Assembly: GCA_019746355.1 (NCBI GenBank)
Contig: JAIESC010000028.1
Span: forward strand, 17,796 to 81,795
Direction: 5' to 3'
DNA: 64,000 nt
DNA from: Xanthobacteraceae bacterium
Lineage (GTDB): Bacteria > Pseudomonadota > Alphaproteobacteria > Rhizobiales > Xanthobacteraceae
Shown here: positions 50,286-58,382 of the stretch, piece by piece
How positions within the stretch are numbered: the stretch's first letter is position 1
Layout of the letters: every line of letters begins with the position of its first letter
Program-made: the position numbers and the translations under genes
The notes under the pieces: generated by a model
What the model saw: only the letters and a program-made list of their open reading frames with translations
What the model was told of the DNA's origin: nothing
Database searches by the model: none

Positions 50286-50477
50286 CTAGTGCGACGGCAG
50301 CGAGGTCGAACCTGAGCCGGTGGTCGCGGCCGGCGTGTTCGAGGCGGAGGTGGTCGCGCTGTCGCGGCCAAGGAACATGAAGACCGCGAGGATTACGCCA
50401 AGCGCGACAAGGCCGCCGAGCACGAAGGTCTTGTCGGCCGAGATGTGGCTGCGGGGGAAATTGGGATCGTTGGTCAT
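50286..50477 (-). CDS. Small one-helix membrane protein, 63 aa
   Basis: MTNDPNFPRSHISADKTF, then the hydrophobic VLGGLVALGVILAVFMFLG and a Ser/Thr-rich tail (SATTSASNTPAATTGSGSTS). This is a recurrent small membrane protein type in rhizobial genomes (DPNxPRS near the start); role unknown. A second small membrane gene follows 12 bases downstream. Confidence 0.65.
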   Translation of the reverse strand: MTNDPNFPRSHISADKTFVLGGLVALGVILAVFMFLGRDSATTSASNTPAATTGSGSTSLPSH

Positions 50478-50555
50478 TTGGGATCACTCCACTGGAGGTC
50501 ACTCCACGCTGGACGCGAGCACTGCAAATGGGACGCGCCGGCCCCTCGGCTCGCT

Positions 50556-50744
50556 TCAGCCGCGGCGATGCTGCGGAGCGTGCGGCGCATCGGACCTGCG
50601 CTCCGCCTGCGCCATGACGTTGCGGAAGAACGCCTCGCTGTCACTATCGAGGTCGGCCTTGAGCCCCTCGAAGTATTCGCGCAGCCGCCGCGTCAGCAGC
50701 CTGCGCCGTCGCGGTCCGAGTTTCTTTTCGCCGGTCGGGCCCAT
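50556..50744 (-). CDS. Small basic hypothetical protein
   Basis: A 62-residue protein from ATG 50744: GPTGEKKLGPRRRRLLTRRL, REYFEGLKADLDSDSEAFFR, NVMAQAERRSDAPHAPQH. Charged and helical with no signal or membrane segment. No family is recognised. It lies just downstream of the frameshifted Crp gene on the same strand. Confidence 0.45.
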   Translation of the reverse strand: MGPTGEKKLGPRRRRLLTRRLREYFEGLKADLDSDSEAFFRNVMAQAERRSDAPHAPQHRRG

Positions 50745-50808
50745 GCCGGGAAAACGCGGAACCGCGTCCGACGTTCCCGGCGGGGGGCAGGAACCGGCCC
50801 AGACCGGA

Positions 50809-51542
50809 CTAGGGCCGCACCACCCGGCGGATATGCAGATAGCTCGGATCGAACTGGCCGATGGCCGAAAGGCGCGGCCAATCATGGACGGTCATCAGGC
50901 CCTGTCGAAAGTGAAGCGCGCGGGTCTTGCGGACCTTCTGCAGTGTGCGGTTGACGGTCACGAGTGACATCGCCAATGCGTCGGCCAACTGACCCTGATG
51001 CAAGGGCAGCCGATAGGATCCCTGCACGGCGACGCCCGCGCTTCGTGCCCGGTAATAGAGATCGCAGAACAGGTGAGCCATTCGCGTCTGAGCCGGTTGC
51101 GAGCTGAATTGCTTGCCGATCGCGGCGCGAATGATGGCGGCGTCGATCAGCGTGCCGCGCCAGATAGCGAAAGCGACGGCCGGTCGCTCCTTCATCAAGG
51201 CACGAACGTCGTCACGTTCGATCAGGCCGACGCGAACCTTTTCGATGGCGCAGATTGCGTAATCGCGCTCTCCAGAAACAGCATCTGCGCGTCCGGCATC
51301 TCGCTGGTCAGGTGGAACGACAGATATTGCCGTTTGCCGTTGCTGAGCGAGTGATAACGCGCAGCAAGGCCCTCGACGATCACAGCCAGCGTGTCGCCTT
51401 TGTTGTCTTCCGAGGCGAGGTCATCGTCGGGCGCGAGATCGCGCAGGCGCACCGGTAGCCGCGCCAAAGCCGCTTCGTCTTCGGCTTCGAGTTGCGAATG
51501 CTCGGTCAGTTTCCGGATGATGACGTCGTGAGGCGCGTTCAT
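50809..51542 (-). pseudogene. Crp/Fnr family regulator with a single frameshift
   Basis: From ATG 51542 the frame gives a cyclic-nucleotide-binding-type start (IIRKLTEHSQLEAEDEAALA, YLSFHLTSEMPDAQMLFLE). Near 51261-51273 one base is missing; the next frame continues DYAICAIEKVRVGLIERDDV, RALMKERPAVAFAIWRGTLI and the Crp-type helix-turn-helix LADALAMSLVTVNRTLQKVR to the stop at 50809. The span of 734 bases is one short of a 244-residue reading frame, the normal size for this family. The rest is intact, so the lesion is recent or is a sequencing error. Confidence 0.8.
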
Positions 51543-51725
51543 TCAGCGGCGGACAGGATCTTCGGACGCGCAAACAGGACCACATTCCGGCCGCTGGCGA
51601 ATTATCAAATGACATAGAAATGCGTTTCTTTACAAAGACTTGTTGCGGCACTCGATGACCCGGAGTGCTGATCGCCGGATCGCCGACCGGGAACTTTCGG
51701 CCTGCAACCGGCTTGCCGTCGCAGC

Positions 51726-52043
51726 ATGCGCCAGCTCCTGACCAGGCTCGGCACCGCCACGGCAAGCCCCGCCGCCTTCGCCATCGTCGCGGCGTACGGG
51801 ATCGCCTGGGCCGCTCTCGGCCATCTCGACTGGCATGGTATCGCGACTCTTGCGACCTGGCTGATGACCCTGATCATCCAGCGCGCCGAGCACCGCGACA
51901 CCCAGGCGCTGCACGCCAAGCTCGACGAGTTGCTCAAGGCCGAGGGCCGCGCCCGCAACGAGCTGACGCGGCTCGACGAGAAGGAGCCGGAAGAGATCGA
52001 GCAGCGTCGCAAGGACGAGGCCGTGCCGTCGCGCGCGACCTGA
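51726..52043 (+). CDS. Low-affinity iron permease family protein
   Basis: A 105-residue membrane protein. SPAAFAIVAAYGIAWAALGH forms the first helix and IATLATWLMTLIIQRAEHRD, followed by TQALHAKLDELLKAEGRARN and EKEPEEIEQ, is the diagnostic end of the low-affinity iron permease family (PF04120). Two membrane helices and a cytoplasmic coil are predicted. Despite the name, transport activity of the short bacterial forms is not well shown. It is divergent from the Crp-like pseudogene. Confidence 0.85.
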   Translation: MRQLLTRLGTATASPAAFAIVAAYGIAWAALGHLDWHGIATLATWLMTLIIQRAEHRDTQALHAKLDELLKAEGRARNELTRLDEKEPEEIEQRRKDEAVPSRAT

Positions 52044-52178
52044 AGCGCGCGCTGCGACGCACACGTTCGACGAAGCTCTCAGAAAAAATTGAACTTTTCC
52101 AAACGGACATTCATCCGGAAGAACGGAACAAAATCCGCCGTGCAGACTTATCCGTACCTCACACCAGAGGAGACGTTC

Positions 52179-52388
52179 ATGCGAAAGTTCATCGTGTCAG
52201 TGATTGCTCTTGCGGTGCTGGGGCTGTCCGCTCCGCTCGCCATGAGCACGTCGGCGGATGCCGGGCACCACTATCGCGGGCACAAGAAGGTCGTGATCAT
52301 CAAGAAGCACCGCGACCGTGGGCATCACTACGGCTGGTACAAGCGTAATCATCACCCTCACCGTGGCGCTGCGGTTGTCGTCCGCTAG
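52179..52388 (+). CDS. Secreted His/Lys/Arg-rich peptide
   Basis: A 69-residue exported peptide: signal MRKFIVSVIALAVLGLSAPL, cleavage near ADA, then a mature part of about 40 residues with HHYRGHKKVVIIKKHRD, RGHHYGWYKRNHHPHRG. About one in four mature residues is histidine. It could bind metal ions or nucleic acid. The start ATG 52179 has GAGGAG 6 bases upstream, and an intrinsic terminator follows, so this is a stand-alone expressed gene. Confidence 0.7.
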   Translation: MRKFIVSVIALAVLGLSAPLAMSTSADAGHHYRGHKKVVIIKKHRDRGHHYGWYKRNHHPHRGAAVVVR

Positions 52389-52406
52389 AACGGACGCATC
52401 GTGGCA

Positions 52407-52443
52407 CGAGAGCGCCGCGCAAGCCGCGGGGCTCTCGTTTTTT
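52407..52443 (+). terminator. Intrinsic terminator after the His-rich peptide gene
   Basis: Stem CGAGAGC-G-CCGCG / CGCGG-G-GCTCTCG with loop CAAGC, followed by six T. This is a textbook rho-independent terminator 18 bases behind the stop. Confidence 0.9.
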
Positions 52444-52489
52444 GCCGTGTCGTTTGCGAAGGCAGCGGCGTCGCCGCAAAAAAATGCGC

Positions 52490-52523
52490 AAAACAAAGCC
52501 CGGCGCGGCGAACCGCGCCAGGC
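52490..52523 (-). terminator. Intrinsic terminator for the 52548 gene
   Basis: On the minus strand, stem GCC-T-GGCGCGG / CCGCGCC-G-GGC with a TTCG tetraloop, followed by TTTGTTTT. It lies 24 bases behind the stop of the small secreted protein gene. Confidence 0.88.
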
Positions 52524-52547
52524 TCTGCTTTCCCCAAGCGCGGTAGG

Positions 52548-52769
52548 TCAGTTCGACGTGCACACCTTGATCGACTTCATGCCGGTCTCGGCTTCGGTGC
52601 GGGTGGTGAATACCTTGCCGTCGCCGACCACGGTCGTCTCCTGCGTGGTGGGCCTCTTATCGACGATCGTGCACTTCTTCGTCTTCACGTCCTGCACCAC
52701 GTAGAACTCCGCGGCCAGAGCCGGCGTGACAAAAGCGAGCGCAAGCACCGCGCCAACGAGCTTCTTCAT
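52548..52769 (-). CDS. Small secreted protein, conserved in Bradyrhizobium-type genomes
   Basis: A 73-residue protein: signal MKKLVGAVLALAFVTPALAA, then EFYVVQDVKTKKCTIVDKRP, TTQETTVVGDGKVFTTRTEA and ETGMKSIKVC. Two cysteines (KKC and KVC) could form a disulfide. The FYVVQDxxTKKCTIVDKRP pattern recurs in rhizobial small exported proteins; role unknown. The start ATG 52769 has GGAGAC upstream, and a strong terminator follows. Confidence 0.75.
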   Translation of the reverse strand: MKKLVGAVLALAFVTPALAAEFYVVQDVKTKKCTIVDKRPTTQETTVVGDGKVFTTRTEAETGMKSIKVCTSN

Positions 52770-52925
52770 TGTTGTTGTCTCCTTGGTCTCCTGTTCAATC
52801 CACGGCGCGACAACGTGCGACGAGAAAATCTGTTCCTGTGTTACGCAGGCGTCGCAGCGACAAACGCGCCCAGCTCGCGCTGCCGCGAGCCGGGCGCTTT
52901 TTCAGGTTCATCGATCGCCGTCACG

Positions 52926-53219
52926 TCAGTAACAAACACGGCGGACGATCGGGCGACCGTAGTAGGTGTAGCCGACCACGCGACGCGGGCAGCCGTAATA
53001 GGCGGGTCCGTATCCGTAGTAGCCAGGCCCGTAGGCATAGCCGTAGCGCGGCGCAGTGGCGGCAGCCAGCGCACCGAGCGCAATGCCGCCGACGACCGCA
53101 GGACCGACCCATCCGCCATGCCGCGCTTCCGCCGGCGACGAGGCCGCGACGCTTCCTGCGGCAATCGTTGCGGCTGCGAGTACGGTCAGTGCTGATGTTC
53201 TCAGAGCGTGACGCATCAT
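52926..53219 (-). CDS. Secreted Tyr/Gly-rich small protein
   Basis: A 97-residue protein: signal (MRHALRTSALTVLAAATIA, cleavage near AEA), a hydrophobic glycine-rich helix (VGPAVVGGIALGALAAATA) and a Tyr/Gly/Pro-rich end with repeated GYGPxYYG elements, ending RRVCY. Such proteins are common in rhizobia and may associate with the envelope. The ATG at 53219 has AAGGAG close upstream. Function is unknown. Confidence 0.68.
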   Translation of the reverse strand: MMRHALRTSALTVLAAATIAAGSVAASSPAEARHGGWVGPAVVGGIALGALAAATAPRYGYAYGPGYYGYGPAYYGCPRRVVGYTYYGRPIVRRVCY

Positions 53220-53385
53220 TGGGCTCCTTGATGTGCTCCATCCCTTGTTCGCCCCTCGGGCGACAACGACGGCTCCGCCGCAGGCGTTCCTCACCCGCTG
53301 ATCCATTTGCTGAATATGCGTTCATCAGGTCGCCGCGAAACTGATTGGAACCATCCCGATTGCGGCCGGATGAGCATTCGACACA

Positions 53386-53478
53386 TGCGAGTTCGCGCTC
53401 AATCCGAAGACCGCCAAGGCGCTGGGGCTTCGATGTGCCGACGCGCTTTCGGCCGCCGCCGAGGGGATCATCGAGTAG
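53386..53478 (+). pseudogene. Decayed C-terminal remnant of ABC_sub_bind protein
   Basis: The bases encode EFALNPKTAKALGL, which matches the [14 protein letters not shown] part of PF04392 proteins, then drift (a frame change near GGGGCTTCGATGTGCC) and end AEGIIE at a TAG, reminiscent of RADEVIE-stop. It is a short fossil, older than the remnant at 40509. Confidence 0.55.
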
Positions 53479-53657
53479 TCTCGCAGTGTGCAGCGGCGGT
53501 GTGCTCACCGGTGCGTGCGAGGCACCTGAAGCCGCGGCCCAACATGCGATGCAAATGTCACTGCCAGTCGGAGGGACTCATGGCGCAAGCTCTGCTCGTG
53601 ATGCGTCAGGTGTTCCTGGTGCCAGTGAAAATTCTCTTTGCCGCGTTGGGTGTCGCG

Positions 53658-53752
53658 GGCAACGAGGGTTTGAAAACCGGAATTTCGTTTCTGACTATCG
53701 CAACGAGCGGCGTCTGGATTTAACGGCTCTGCCACTGGAGCTACGCGTCGCC
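53658..53752 (-). other. tRNA-like fossil
   Basis: On the minus strand, TAGCTCCAGTGGCAGAGC reads as a tRNA D arm (stem GCTC/GAGC), and GGTTTTCAAACCC resembles a T arm. Ends GGCGACG and CGTTGCC could pair as an acceptor stem with one G-U. The anticodon arm and T stem do not fold properly and the distance is long, so it is at best a degenerate tRNA gene. Confidence 0.35.
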
Positions 53753-54309
53753 TTATGACGCGCACACCGCGTTCGCGCTGGCAGCGATATTCAAAAGCGT
53801 CTGGTTGTTGCGTTTATCGCCCATGGATGATGGTGGATGACGGGGGAAACAAAGTACGGAATCCGAGCCCAGCATCACCTCTGATCCGAGAGCCGAGGAG
53901 CCCGACATCGTCGATGAGATGTGCCTGAAACCGGACAAAGGCCTCCGGCGTCGGCGGGCATTCTTTGGTTCAACAAGGAGGAGCAACGTCGCACAAGACA
54001 GCGCAATTTATGGCCACGCCCGCCTCCGCTCCGGTGCGATCTTGCGGTGGGGCGTACGGAAAAGTTGAAGGGTGCGCCGCGCGTGCCGTGACGGCATTCG
54101 AAACGGCGCTATTCTTTCAGGATGGAGAACAGGAACTCCCGGACCGACAAATCGTTCACACGTGCAAATGACGAGGGGAGGGACAATTTTGGAGACAGGC
54201 CTAAGTGTTGAAGTCGCTGCCAAAGCCGGACGGTTCCCGCACGGCTGCACCGAGTAAGCGCCGGCGCGGGCACGGTTCGACCACGCAACATCGTCTCGCA
54301 ACATGTCCC
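53753..54309. other. Gene-poor stretch before the ligase gene
   Basis: No convincing coding frame, RNA or palindrome is seen. Short frames on both strands overlap and have no ribosome-binding sites or family features. The promoter of the ligase gene should lie here. Confidence 0.4.
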
Positions 54310-56106
54310 ATGCCCGATCGCGTGCCGTGGCGAAGTCCCGGTGCCGTTGAAATCAATTTCCGCATTCCCGCGCGCTACAACGCCAGCGAAGTTCTGTTTC
54401 AAAATTGCACACGAGGCCATGCCGATCGCGCGGCCGTCACCGGCCCCGCCGGCCGGCGAAGATACGGACAACTGTGCGCGGATGCGGGGCGTTGGGGCAA
54501 CGCGCTTTTGTCTTTGGGGCTTGGCCGCGGCGACCGCGTTCTCCTGTTGCTCGACGACACGCCGGTCTACCCGGCCGTCTTCTTCGGCGCGGTGCGCGCG
54601 GGGCTCGTGCCGCTGCTCATCAATGTTCTAACGCCGCCCGATCTCCTGCAGTTCTATCTGAGCGACTCGGCAGCCACCGTCGCGGTGGCCGAGGCGGACT
54701 TCGCCGACCGGTTCAACTCGACGACGTGCGCGGGCACGCAGCTCAAGTCCTTGATTGTCATGAACGGCAAGACAGCGACCAATGGCGGGCTCCGCGTCAT
54801 CGATGCCGCGGCATGGCTGCCGGCCTTCGGCGAGCGGCTCGCCTCAGCCGACACGCAGCGCGACGACATGGCGTTCTGGATGTACTCGTCCGGATCGACC
54901 GGCCGGCCGAAGGGCATCGTGCATCTCCAGCACGACATGCCGTATACGCACGCGTCCTACGGCCGGCACGTGCTGAAGCTTGCAGCCGACGACGTCTGCT
55001 TCTCGGTGCCGAAAATCTTCTTCTCTTACGGCTTCGGCAACTCCATCACCTTCCCGTTTTCGGTCGGCGCGTGCTCGCTGCTGTTGCCCGGCCGGCCGAA
55101 GCCCGCGGCAATCTTTGACGCCATCGCGCGCTATCGCCCGACGGTGTTTTTCGGACTGCCGACGCTCTACACCATGCTGACCAAGGCACCGGAGGCGGGC
55201 ACGGCGGACCTCTCGTCGATCCGCATGGCGGTCTCGGCGGCGGAGGTTCTGTCCGCCGAGGTGTTCAGGGCGTGGCAGGCGTTGAGCGGCCAGGACATCG
55301 TCGAATGCCTCGGCGCGACGGAGTTGCTGAGCGTCTATCTTTCCAACCGTCCCGGGCGGCAGAAGCTCGGGTCGGCGGGCCTGCGCGTTCCGGGCTACGA
55401 GCTCGTGGTGATGGACGAGCACGGCCAGCAGGAGGTCGAAGACGGCCGCGAAGGCACACTCTGGGTGCGCGGCCATTCCGCCACCCCCGGTTACTGGAAC
55501 CGGCCGCAGGAAACGGCGAAGACCGTGCGGGACGGTGGCTGGATCTGCAGCGGCGACCGTTTCATTCGTGACGCCGACGGATTCTATTTCTTCCGCGGCC
55601 GCAGCGACGACCTGGTCAAGATCGCCGGACAATGGATCCATCCCATCGAGGTGCAGCTCTGTCTTGCCGAACATCCCGCCGTGCGCGAGTGCGCGGTGCT
55701 GGCGGTCGAATTGCCCGACCGTCGCGTGACGCTGAAGGCGTTCGTCGTCATGAACGCGCGCGCATTCGATCGGCCACGGACCACGCGCCTGCTGCAGGAC
55801 TACGTCAAGCGTACGCTGATGCCGCATCAATATCCGCGGATCGTGCAATTCCTGCCTGAGCTGCCCAAGACCGGGACCGGGAAGATCGACCGGCAGGCGC
55901 TGTGCGGAATGGATACAGGCACTTGCGACGCGAAGACTTGGGACGCGAGCACTTGTGACACGAACACTTGGGACGCGAAGATTCGGACCTCCGTCAGGAC
56001 CGACAGCCGTCAGGGCGATGCGGCTGCGGCCAAGAAAGCCAGGAGCAATCGCCATGAAACCGAACGTGGGATCGAAACGGCACGGGCCGCGGCCGGCCGG
56101 CGCTGA
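54310..56106 (+). CDS. Benzoate-CoA-ligase-like adenylating enzyme with C-terminal extension
   Basis: A 598-residue ANL-superfamily ligase. Signature motifs are YSSGSTGRPKGIVH (A3), FSYGFGNSITFPFSVGA (typical of the benzoate-CoA ligase group), ECLGATELLSVYLSN (A5), SGDRFIRDADGFYFFRGR (A7) and DDLVKIAGQWIHPIEV (A8), with the catalytic Lys in KTGTGKIDRQ. It would activate an aromatic acid such as benzoate through the AMP ester to the CoA ester; the substrate is inferred. Relatives end soon after KIDRQ. Here about 67 more residues follow, starting with a fourfold 5-residue repeat. ATG 54310 is chosen; a frame start at 54205 is possible. No ring-reduction genes are adjacent. Confidence 0.85.
   Translation: MPDRVPWRSPGAVEINFRIPARYNASEVLFQNCTRGHADRAAVTGPAGRRRYGQLCADAGRWGNALLSLGLGRGDRVLLLLDDTPVYPAVFFGAVRAGLVPLLINVLTPPDLLQFYLSDSAATVAVAEADFADRFNSTTCAGTQLKSLIVMNGKTATNGGLRVIDAAAWLPAFGERLASADTQRDDMAFWMYSSGSTGRPKGIVHLQHDMPYTHASYGRHVLKLAADDVCFSVPKIFFSYGFGNSITFPFSVGACSLLLPGRPKPAAIFDAIARYRPTVFFGLPTLYTMLTKAPEAGTADLSSIRMAVSAAEVLSAEVFRAWQALSGQDIVECLGATELLSVYLSNRPGRQKLGSAGLRVPGYELVVMDEHGQQEVEDGREGTLWVRGHSATPGYWNRPQETAKTVRDGGWICSGDRFIRDADGFYFFRGRSDDLVKIAGQWIHPIEVQLCLAEHPAVRECAVLAVELPDRRVTLKAFVVMNARAFDRPRTTRLLQDYVKRTLMPHQYPRIVQFLPELPKTGTGKIDRQALCGMDTGTCDAKTWDASTCDTNTWDAKIRTSVRTDSRQGDAAAAKKARSNRHETERGIETARAAAGRR
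55921..55980 (+). repeat. 15-bp tandem repeat (4 units) in the ligase tail
   Basis: Four units of the form ACTTGSGACGCGARS fill bases 55921-55980 and encode alternating TCDAx and TWDAx pentapeptides. The unit is a multiple of three, so copy change keeps the frame. It marks the start of the extension that related ligases lack. Confidence 0.85.
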
Positions 56107-56656
56107 TGCGGGCTTGCCGGCGCGCCTGTCGATCGAACGTCACGGCAAACCCCTTCACGTCATTGTCGGACTATCGCGCGTGCGAACGCTCGCCATGACG
56201 GCGGAGCTCACCGCCGCATGGCTCGCAGGCCGGTTCGGCTGCTGCTTTGTCGAGGCCCGGCCCGGCGACGACGGGAATCTCGCGAACGCGGTGTTTTACG
56301 ACGAACTCGCCCGTCTGTTCCGCGGCAAAGTCATGATCGGCGTGATCGGGCTCGAGGGCGAAGCAGAAGGCGCGCTGCAACTGGTGCCCGAAGCCGGGCC
56401 GATCGTGTTCAGGCGTCAGGGGCTGGCGCACGCATTCTGCAACGATGCGAGCGGCCGCACGCAGGTGACGTTCGACCATCTTCCAGGCGCGCTCGATTTC
56501 TTCGGGCGGCCGGCCATGCGGTCACGGCATGCCGAAGTCATAGCCTGGTACGGCTTCGGCGAAGTCGGGGAGGGGCACGGCGACGCGATGGCCAGGCTGC
56601 GCAGCCTGATCCGGCACGGCACCGTCAATTCGGACCTGAGGATCGAGCTTGCGTGA
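56054..56656 (+). CDS. Hypothetical protein overlapping the ligase 3' end
   Basis: A 200-residue protein of unknown family. Segments include LSIERHGKPLHVIVGLSRVR, AMTAELTAAWLAGRFGCCFV, KVMIGVIGLEGEAEGALQLV and ALDFFGRPAMRSRHAEVIAW. It looks like a soluble alpha/beta protein without signal or membrane helices. The start ATG 56054 has AGGAG 8 bases upstream and overlaps the ligase gene by 53 bases in another frame; this suggests that the ligase extension is a late addition grown over the next gene's start. The acyltransferase gene begins 1 base after its stop. Confidence 0.65.
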   Translation: MKPNVGSKRHGPRPAGADAGLPARLSIERHGKPLHVIVGLSRVRTLAMTAELTAAWLAGRFGCCFVEARPGDDGNLANAVFYDELARLFRGKVMIGVIGLEGEAEGALQLVPEAGPIVFRRQGLAHAFCNDASGRTQVTFDHLPGALDFFGRPAMRSRHAEVIAWYGFGEVGEGHGDAMARLRSLIRHGTVNSDLRIELA

Positions 56657-56657
56657 G

Positions 56658-57890
56658 ATGTCGAAAACCAGCCTGTCGCTCGGCAATCTGCGGGCCTTCG
56701 CCATTTTGCTGGTGGTCAGCTTTCACTCGGTGATCGCTTACGTTGTCTTCAAGCCGTCGCCGCAGCCGTTCACGGCTCCGCCTTACGCCTGGAGGGCGTT
56801 TCCGATCGCCGATCCCGCGCACTGGTTCGGCTTCGATCTCTATTGCGCGTTTCAATACGTCGCCTTGATGGCGCTGATGTTTTTCCTGTCCGGACTGTTC
56901 GTCTGGCCGAGCCTGCGACGGAAGGGAGCGCAAACCTTCATCCTGGACCGCGCCTGGAAGATCGGCATGCCGTTCCTGCTCGGCGTCGGCCTCCTGATGC
57001 CGCTGGCGCATTATCCGATCTACAGCGTCTCGGCGCTCAACCCGAGTTGGCGGGAATTCTTTGCGCAGTGGCTGAGCCTGCCGTTCTGGCCGTCCGGGCC
57101 GCTGTGGTTTCTATGGGTGCTGCTGGCATTCGACGTCACGGCGGCGGCGCTCTATCGCTTCGCGCCTTCGATCGGCGAGCGGCTGGGCGCGTATGCGGCG
57201 CAAGCCGCGAATTCGCCCGGCCGGTATTGCTTCGCTTTGGTCGGCGTCGCGGTCCTCGCGTATCTGCCGCTCGCCGCGTTCTTCAAGCCCTGGGACTGGG
57301 GGCAGATCGGTCCGTTCGCCTTCCAGAAGAGTTTGGTGCTGCATGACGCGGTGTTTTTCTTCGCAGGCCTCGGCATTGGTGCGGGCGGCATCGAGAGCGG
57401 CCTGTTGCGATCCGACGGCCCGCTTCCCGGCCGCCTCGCGCTCTGGACGCTCGCTGCCGCTTTAACGTTCATCGCCTGGATGCTGATGACGGCGCTGACC
57501 ATGGACGATACGCCGCTCGGCATCGGGCCGTTTCCGCAACTCGTCGTCGTGGTGAACCTGTTGTTCGTGCTGGCCGCCGCGACGGCGTGCTTCGCCTTTG
57601 CCGCGGTCGTCCTGCGCTTTGCCGGCAGACATTGGCCGGTCGCCGACGAGCTTTCGAGCAACGCCTACGCGATCTATCTTTTTCACTACCTGTTTGTCGT
57701 GTGGCTGCAGTACGCGCTGCTCGGGTTGGCGCTGCCCGCCATCGTCAAGGCGACGATCGTCTTCGGCGTGGCGCTGCTGATGAGCTGGGCTGCAGCGATC
57801 GCAGCGCGTCGCATACTGGAGAACATCCGCAAGATTCGCCCGGTGTTGCGGCCCCGCGCCGAAGACGACGCGCTCACCGGCTCGCGGTGA
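56658..57890 (+). CDS. Acyltransferase 3 family membrane protein
   Basis: A 410-residue polytopic membrane protein of the acyltransferase 3 family (PF01757; OpgC/OafB-like). The N-terminus NLRAFAILLVVSFHSVIAYV holds the motif His expected in helix 1. Some 10 membrane helices follow, and FHYLFVVWLQYALL near the C-terminus is typical. Members O-acetylate or succinylate envelope sugars using acyl-CoA. The target glycan is unknown. The start ATG 56658 lies right after the previous stop. It ends in a 17-base convergent overlap with a small gene. Confidence 0.87.
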   Translation: MSKTSLSLGNLRAFAILLVVSFHSVIAYVVFKPSPQPFTAPPYAWRAFPIADPAHWFGFDLYCAFQYVALMALMFFLSGLFVWPSLRRKGAQTFILDRAWKIGMPFLLGVGLLMPLAHYPIYSVSALNPSWREFFAQWLSLPFWPSGPLWFLWVLLAFDVTAAALYRFAPSIGERLGAYAAQAANSPGRYCFALVGVAVLAYLPLAAFFKPWDWGQIGPFAFQKSLVLHDAVFFFAGLGIGAGGIESGLLRSDGPLPGRLALWTLAAALTFIAWMLMTALTMDDTPLGIGPFPQLVVVVNLLFVLAAATACFAFAAVVLRFAGRHWPVADELSSNAYAIYLFHYLFVVWLQYALLGLALPAIVKATIVFGVALLMSWAAAIAARRILENIRKIRPVLRPRAEDDALTGSR

Positions 57891-58071
57891 GCTCGAGCAT
57901 CGATGCCCTGATCTTGCGCCGCAGCGCCTCCGCTTCGATCGCGAAGTCGGCAGCGAGCAGCCGCAGGATTTTTCTGACCCGCGGTGTGGCGCAGAGGTCA
58001 GCGAGTGCCACGCAGTTCGCCGAATGCCATTCCAGAAGATGCGGGTGATCGCTTCGCTCGATCCTGACCAT
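57874..58071 (-). CDS. Small helical hypothetical protein
   Basis: A 65-residue protein: MVRIERSDHPHLLEWHSANC, VALADLCATPRVRKILRLLA, ADFAIEAEALRRKIRASMLE. It fits the class of short rhizobial proteins with the pattern LAxxxxxPxVRxxLRxLAxDFxxEAE. The ATG at 58071 follows GGAGGGGG. Its 3' end overlaps the acyltransferase stop by 17 bases in the opposite direction. Function is unknown. Confidence 0.6.
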   Translation of the reverse strand: MVRIERSDHPHLLEWHSANCVALADLCATPRVRKILRLLAADFAIEAEALRRKIRASMLELTASR

Positions 58072-58196
58072 GCCCCCTCCGATATCACCCCGAAGGGGGA
58101 GGAAATGCGGCGGCGCGGCTTTCGTTCCGGCGAAGTCACAGGATTGTCGCGACGCTTACCGGAGTAGGGGCGGCGAGCGCTTTCGTCGGTTTTGCC

Positions 58197-58382
58197 TTAC
58201 CGGAAGGCGAGCCATATCGCAGGTGCGGCCAATATCCCGATCAGGGCGAAGCCCAACGCAAGTCTTCCGATCTTGTGCAACATCCCGATCTCGGATGGGC
58301 CGCGGCGTGGATCGCGGTCGAGCCACGCTCTGAATCGCGCGACACACTTGCCATCGAAGAAGGCGTCCAGAGGCAGAACCAT
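58197..58382 (-). CDS. Possible small one-helix membrane protein
   Basis: From ATG 58382: MVLPLDAFFDGKCVARFRAW, LDRDPRRGPSEIGMLHKIGR, then the hydrophobic LALGFALIGILAAPAIWLAF. A soluble head with a C-terminal helix would be a tail-anchored layout. The ribosome-binding site is weak, so the call is tentative. The stretch 58383-58825 has no gene I can support. Confidence 0.4.
   Translation of the reverse strand: MVLPLDAFFDGKCVARFRAWLDRDPRRGPSEIGMLHKIGRLALGFALIGILAAPAIWLAFR

Noticed and set aside
53658..53752. Functional tRNA gene
   Set aside because: The D arm is good, but the anticodon loop lacks U33 and the T stem does not pair; kept only as a fossil.
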